Assembly: GCA_037442025.1 (NCBI GenBank)
Contig: JBBIRB010000063.1
Coordinates: 1 to 8,425, forward strand
Source of the DNA: UBA2287 sp037442025
Lineage (GTDB): Bacteria > Bacteroidota > Bacteroidia > Bacteroidales > Tenuifilaceae
Length of the DNA stretch: 8,425 nt
Direction of reading: 5' to 3'
A program made the translations under genes and the position numbers. Positions 6,264-8,425 of this stretch are shown here, piece after piece; position 1 is the first letter of the stretch, and each line of letters opens with the position of its first letter. Under the pieces are notes generated by a model. The model was not told the origin of the DNA and searched no databases. It saw only the letters and a program-made list of their open reading frames with translations.

Positions 6264-7067
6264 TTATTTTCCTTTTTTTATTTCTGCAATGGTCCACTTT
6301 AAACGTTTTGCGTAGAAAGGGCTTGCCATTTCGGAGATGTATTCAACAGTATCCTCGAGTTTTGGCAAAGCATCGGGTCCAATTTGAATGAGTGCTTGCA
6401 AAATCGATTCGTGTTCTTTGGGTCGGGAAGTAATGAAAAAGCGCTCTACTAAATGATTAACCGCTTTTTTGCCCAACTGGGCAATGGTTTCGTATTTATC
6501 GCATAAAATTTGGTGAATGACCATTGCCTCGTCGTTGCTGAATTGAAAATCAGGGAATTTATCTACAATGGCTTTCGATGCAATTCTACGAGTATGCAAA
6601 TTTGCACTTAAAAGAAGTTGACAAAGTTCGTTCGGTTCTAGCAGTTCAATTTTTGATATCAGTTGGTTATCGGCATCGCTTTTCGGTTCATCCTTTTTCT
6701 TCATGAATATTTGTGCCTTGCGGAATAAACTTCCGTTTGCAGCAACAAGGACAATAACAGGGATTCCCCCTGTATAATAAAAAATATCGGAAATTTGAAA
6801 GGGTATTTCTTTCATCATGGGTATATCCGATGGTTTTAACCACCAATACTCGTTAAGCACATCGGGAAAGTTTTTACGAGCCTGAAATCGGGCGGCTTCT
6901 AAATCGTTTCCCAAACGAACGTCAACGATTTCACCCTTTTGAAATCGAGAGGAATAACGGAACGAGTAAAATTCATTATTCCTACAATCTTGTTGGTCTA
7001 GGAAGCCTGCCATTTTAATAAGCGAAATTGAAATGTTACGGTAGTAAATATAGAAAAAATATGCCAT
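6264..7067 (-). CDS. Uncharacterised protein with HEAT-like helical C-terminus
   Basis: I do not recognise this 267-residue protein. The N-terminal part (about 30-125) mixes strands and helices, with FQKGEIVDVRLG (42-53), NEYWWLKPSDIPMM (72-85) and a hydrophobic strand GGIPVIVLVAANGSLF (100-115). A charged linker (122-135, KKKDEPKSDAD) follows. The C-terminal half (138-265) is helical, with HEAT/ARM-like units: LLEPNELCQLLLSANLHTRR (142-161) and SILQALIQIGPDALPKLED (221-239), whose LxxIGxxALPxL resembles HEAT_2 repeats. There is no signal peptide. The start is uncertain: the ATG at 7067 adds 18 hydrophobic/aromatic residues, and a second ATG at 7013 (MAGFLDQQDC) is an equally plausible start. 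It lies 63 bases after the full sfsA frame, so it may be the third gene of the osmC-sfsA transcript. It is separated from convergent mgsA by 19 bases; its Lys-rich end gives a U-tract on the opposite strand but no strong hairpin. Confidence 0.75.
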   Translation of the reverse strand: MAYFFYIYYRNISISLIKMAGFLDQQDCRNNEFYSFRYSSRFQKGEIVDVRLGNDLEAARFQARKNFPDVLNEYWWLKPSDIPMMKEIPFQISDIFYYTGGIPVIVLVAANGSLFRKAQIFMKKKDEPKSDADNQLISKIELLEPNELCQLLLSANLHTRRIASKAIVDKFPDFQFSNDEAMVIHQILCDKYETIAQLGKKAVNHLVERFFITSRPKEHESILQALIQIGPDALPKLEDTVEYISEMASPFYAKRLKWTIAEIKKGK

Positions 7068-7130
7068 AGGAAAAATTCGACATACTTTTAATTTCAGAAA
7101 ATTGGAGCGCTAGTACTGTATCTTATTCTT

Positions 7131-7259
7131 TTATAGCATTATTGGCATTTCTTTCAGTGGTTCTATGGCACTGGGCCCAACATTAACCTGAAATGCAATT
7201 GCTTCTACTCCCTTTGAACAAACCTCGAGAAGTTTCGCAGAATACTCGGGGTCGATTGT
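7131..7259 (-). pseudogene. sfsA: In-frame C-terminal tail of sfsA, cut off by a TGA codon
   Basis: Reading on in the same frame past the TGA at 7260-7262 gives 42 codons and then a TAA at 7131-7133. The tail begins TIDPEYSAKLLEVCSKGVEA and continues to a final PLKEMPIML. It matches the conserved SfsA C-terminus, where E. coli SfsA, from memory, reads FSPARHIDEKYAQLL and RGVEILAY. With the 190 upstream residues and the TGA codon the total is 233, essentially the normal SfsA length of about 234. The TGA falls at the arginine position after FSPA. The conserved tail shows the stop is recent, tolerated by readthrough, or a sequence error. Confidence 0.85.
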
Positions 7260-7832
7260 TCAAGCTGGTGAAAAAGTGCTCACATCGGTTCTTTGAACAA
7301 TGAAAAGTATGACGCTTCGAAAGCCTTTCTGCGATAAATCGAACAATTCGTTCAAATGCTTGAGGCCGCGAGTTGTTTTAGCATCGGGGAAACGAGCAAA
7401 ATGGTCATCCTTTAGCGTTACATTTTTAACCTCAATAAAACACTTTTCATTTTCGCGTTCAGCATAAAAATCGAGTCGGCTACTACCTACTTTAAATTCT
7501 CTTATAACATTATCCCACTTCCCTAAACTTGGAATAATGCCTTGTTTCAAGTAGTGTTCAACTATTTGGTTGGGAATGCATGTGTTTATACCAACCCAAT
7601 TGCCATCAATTTCAATCATTTCCCAAGTGAATCGGGTTTTTCTTTTCGGGTCGTTTGTTGGAGTAAGAAATACTGGAGCATTAGGTTCTAGGCAGGTAAG
7701 CATGGACCCAGAGTTGGTGCAGTGTGCTGTTACAATTTGCCCATCTTCAAGTTGAATGTCGGCCAGAAAGCGTTTATAGCGCTTTATTAACTTTCCTTTA
7801 ACTAATGGAGGATTAAAACTATATGAAAGCAT
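7260..7832 (-). CDS. sfsA: DNA/RNA nuclease SfsA, interrupted by an in-frame TGA near the C-terminus
   Basis: SfsA ('sugar fermentation stimulation' protein) is a nucleic-acid-binding nuclease family with an N-terminal OB-fold and a PD-(D/E)XK-type catalytic domain. From the ATG at 7832 the open part is 190 residues: NPPLVKGKLIKRYKRFLADI (7-26), TAHCTNSGSM (35-44), DPKRKTRFTWE (61-71), the catalytic block SSRLDFYAE and CFIEVKNVTL (D121, E134, K136), FPDAKTTRGLKHL (148-160) and IVQRTDVSTFSPA (178-190). All predicted catalytic residues lie before the stop. The TGA at 7260-7262 removes the final 42 residues, described separately. I prefer ATG 7832 to the TTG at 7841: it gives the family's usual short N-terminus and avoids overlap with osmC, whose TAA (7834-7836) ends one base upstream. 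The genes are almost certainly co-transcribed. The natural full frame is 7131-7832. Confidence 0.92.
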   Translation of the reverse strand: MLSYSFNPPLVKGKLIKRYKRFLADIQLEDGQIVTAHCTNSGSMLTCLEPNAPVFLTPTNDPKRKTRFTWEMIEIDGNWVGINTCIPNQIVEHYLKQGIIPSLGKWDNVIREFKVGSSRLDFYAERENEKCFIEVKNVTLKDDHFARFPDAKTTRGLKHLNELFDLSQKGFRSVILFIVQRTDVSTFSPA

Positions 7833-7833
7833 T

Positions 7834-8253
7834 TTATTCAACCACTCGAATTTCTGTTGTAACTGGCATTACCTTTTTGTAAACAGCATTAACTCCACAG
7901 TAACGCTCTTCCGAAAGATTAATCGCCTTTTCCAACTTATCCATGGGCAAATCTGTGCCCTTAAACTCATAAATTATTTTCATACAGTAGTAATGCTTCG
8001 GATGTTCTTCGGTTTGTTCTGCCTCAACCCAAACCCGAAGGCCTTGAAGTTCAACTCTCATTTTTTTTAGAATCGAAATTACATCCATGCCAGTACAGCC
8101 TGCCAAAGCTACTAGCATGAGTGGTTTTGGGCGCGGTCCTTTATCGTTGCCTCCACTTTCGGGTGCTGCATCAAGTAATATTTTGTGACCATTCACATCG
8201 GCTTCGAATGACATGTCGCCTTGCCAATCGATATAAATTTTTGCTGTACTCAT
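7834..8253 (-). CDS. OsmC/Ohr-superfamily protein, YhfA-like
   Basis: This 139-residue protein is of normal OsmC-family length. It has the two signature cysteines: C53 in LAGCTGMDVISILKKM (50-65) and C119 in EERYCGVNAVYKKVMPV (116-131). OsmC/Ohr enzymes use such a pair to reduce organic hydroperoxides with thiol reductants; the YhfA-like branch is poorly characterised, so peroxidase activity is an inference. The N-terminal strands (AKIYIDWQGDMSFEADVNGHK) and the GPRPKPLMLVAL helix entry fit the family. It is cytoplasmic, with no signal peptide. It is first in the minus-strand run; its TAA is followed by one base and then the sfsA ATG. A candidate -7 box and a palindrome lie 57-75 bases upstream. 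The ATG at 8253 is the start that gives the family N-terminus. Confidence 0.93.
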   Translation of the reverse strand: MSTAKIYIDWQGDMSFEADVNGHKILLDAAPESGGNDKGPRPKPLMLVALAGCTGMDVISILKKMRVELQGLRVWVEAEQTEEHPKHYYCMKIIYEFKGTDLPMDKLEKAINLSEERYCGVNAVYKKVMPVTTEIRVVE

Positions 8254-8309
8254 ATTGTAATTGTATTTTTAAATATTTAACAAACTAGGTGCATTTAGGT
8301 TTAATAATA

Positions 8310-8323
8310 TTGTACTTGTACAA
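8310..8323. promoter_or_regulatory. 14-base palindrome TTGTAC-TT-GTACAA upstream of the osmC-like gene
   Basis: Perfect 6-base arms flank a 2-base TT spacer. The palindrome overlaps the downstream side of the candidate minus-strand -7 box (8321-8328) and the expected transcription start. That is a position where a dimeric repressor could block transcription. The symmetry is visible in the sequence; an operator role is inference, and no redox regulator gene lies in the window. Confidence 0.4.
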
Positions 8324-8328
8324 AGTTA
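8321..8328 (-). promoter_or_regulatory. Candidate Bacteroidota -7 box for the osmC-sfsA run
   Basis: On the minus strand these bases read TAACTTTG, an exact match to TAnnTTTG, 67 bases upstream of the osmC-like ATG. No clear TTTG or TTG -33 box lies 19-21 bases further upstream. The match and location support a promoter only moderately. The rest of 8254-8425 is AT-rich and holds no other gene I can support. Confidence 0.35.
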
Positions 8329-8425
8329 ATACAAAACAAAGGTGAGTTTCATTTTTTGAGATTGTTAATATAGCAGAATTCAAGCCACTAATGCAACTTT
8401 CGCATTTGTTAATAATAGGTTCTTC

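Noticed and set aside
6245..6290. Bidirectional terminator between mgsA and the convergent gene
   Set aside because: The only symmetry is AGCT-G-AGCT with 4-base arms; the T-rich stretch is explained by lysine codons on the other strand.
6469..6484. Inverted repeat TTGCCCA-AC-TGGGCAA
   Set aside because: It lies inside the coding sequence of the HEAT-like protein, is followed by A's on the transcribed strand rather than U's, and is best explained as coding coincidence.
7106..7117. Adjacent palindromes AGCGCT and AGTACT between sfsA and the HEAT-like gene
   Set aside because: Two six-base palindromes are expected by chance and match no site I know.
7260..7262. TGA in sfsA as evidence for genetic code reassignment (TGA = Trp or Gly)
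   Set aside because: No other gene in the window has an internal TGA, and tryptophans elsewhere are encoded by TGG, so a genome-wide reassignment is unlikely.
7260..7262. Selenocysteine at the sfsA TGA
   Set aside because: The aligned position is an arginine in E. coli SfsA rather than a cysteine, and no convincing SECIS-like hairpin is apparent just downstream.
8391..8425. ATG opening 11 plus-strand codons to the window edge (MQLSHLLIIGS), possibly a divergent gene
   Set aside because: It is too short to judge, with no homology signal or promoter box; it needs sequence beyond the window.
8285..8425. Minus-strand open frame of about 46 codons running in from the right edge
   Set aside because: It is AT-rich with no recognisable motif, and it overlaps the candidate osmC promoter; probably chance.

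Overview
The window looks like an ordinary chromosomal stretch from a member of the Bacteroidota, probably a Bacteroidales-type bacterium. The evidence is the Bacteroidota-style LigA zinc finger, a protein resembling the Bacteroidota-restricted DUF6913 family next to dapA, moderately AT-rich DNA (about 40% GC by eye), TAA/TAG-dominated stops, little Shine-Dalgarno signal, and two matches to the Bacteroidota -7 promoter box TAnnTTTG. I saw no tRNA, rRNA, insertion sequence, CRISPR array, phage gene or defence gene. I did not find a convincing new multi-gene system.

Left part, plus strand (2-3695): the C-terminal 57% or so of NAD-dependent DNA ligase (ligA, cut by the window edge), a small conserved protein of unknown function (DUF6913-like), dapA (lysine and meso-diaminopimelate synthesis), and a dihydroorotate dehydrogenase-like flavoprotein that lacks the catalytic cysteine motif of true class 1 enzymes. 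The first three are 11-12 bases apart and are probably co-transcribed. The fourth follows a 71-base leader containing a perfect 12-base tandem repeat. A clear intrinsic terminator (3747-3776) ends this block.

Middle part, plus strand (3783-6244): a possible -7 promoter box, then a soluble protein made of about 12 TPR repeats, a short methyltransferase-like protein with a degenerate SAM-binding loop, and mgsA (methylglyoxal synthase). Gaps of 15 and 14 bases suggest one operon. mgsA gives the cell a phosphate-releasing bypass of lower glycolysis. No functional link to the other two genes is obvious.

Right part, minus strand (8425 down to 6264): an OsmC/YhfA-like peroxiredoxin-type protein, then sfsA (nuclease SfsA) one base after the osmC stop, then an unrecognised protein with HEAT-like C-terminal helices. 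This block converges on mgsA with a 19-base gap. A 14-base palindrome overlaps the candidate osmC promoter.

The most notable feature is in sfsA. An in-frame TGA after 'FSPA' is followed in the same frame by a 42-codon tail that matches the conserved SfsA C-terminus, so the gene is either recently broken, read through, or carries a sequence error. A second, subtler pattern is strong enrichment of the tetranucleotide TCGA at codon junctions (NTC-GAN), clearest in the TPR gene.
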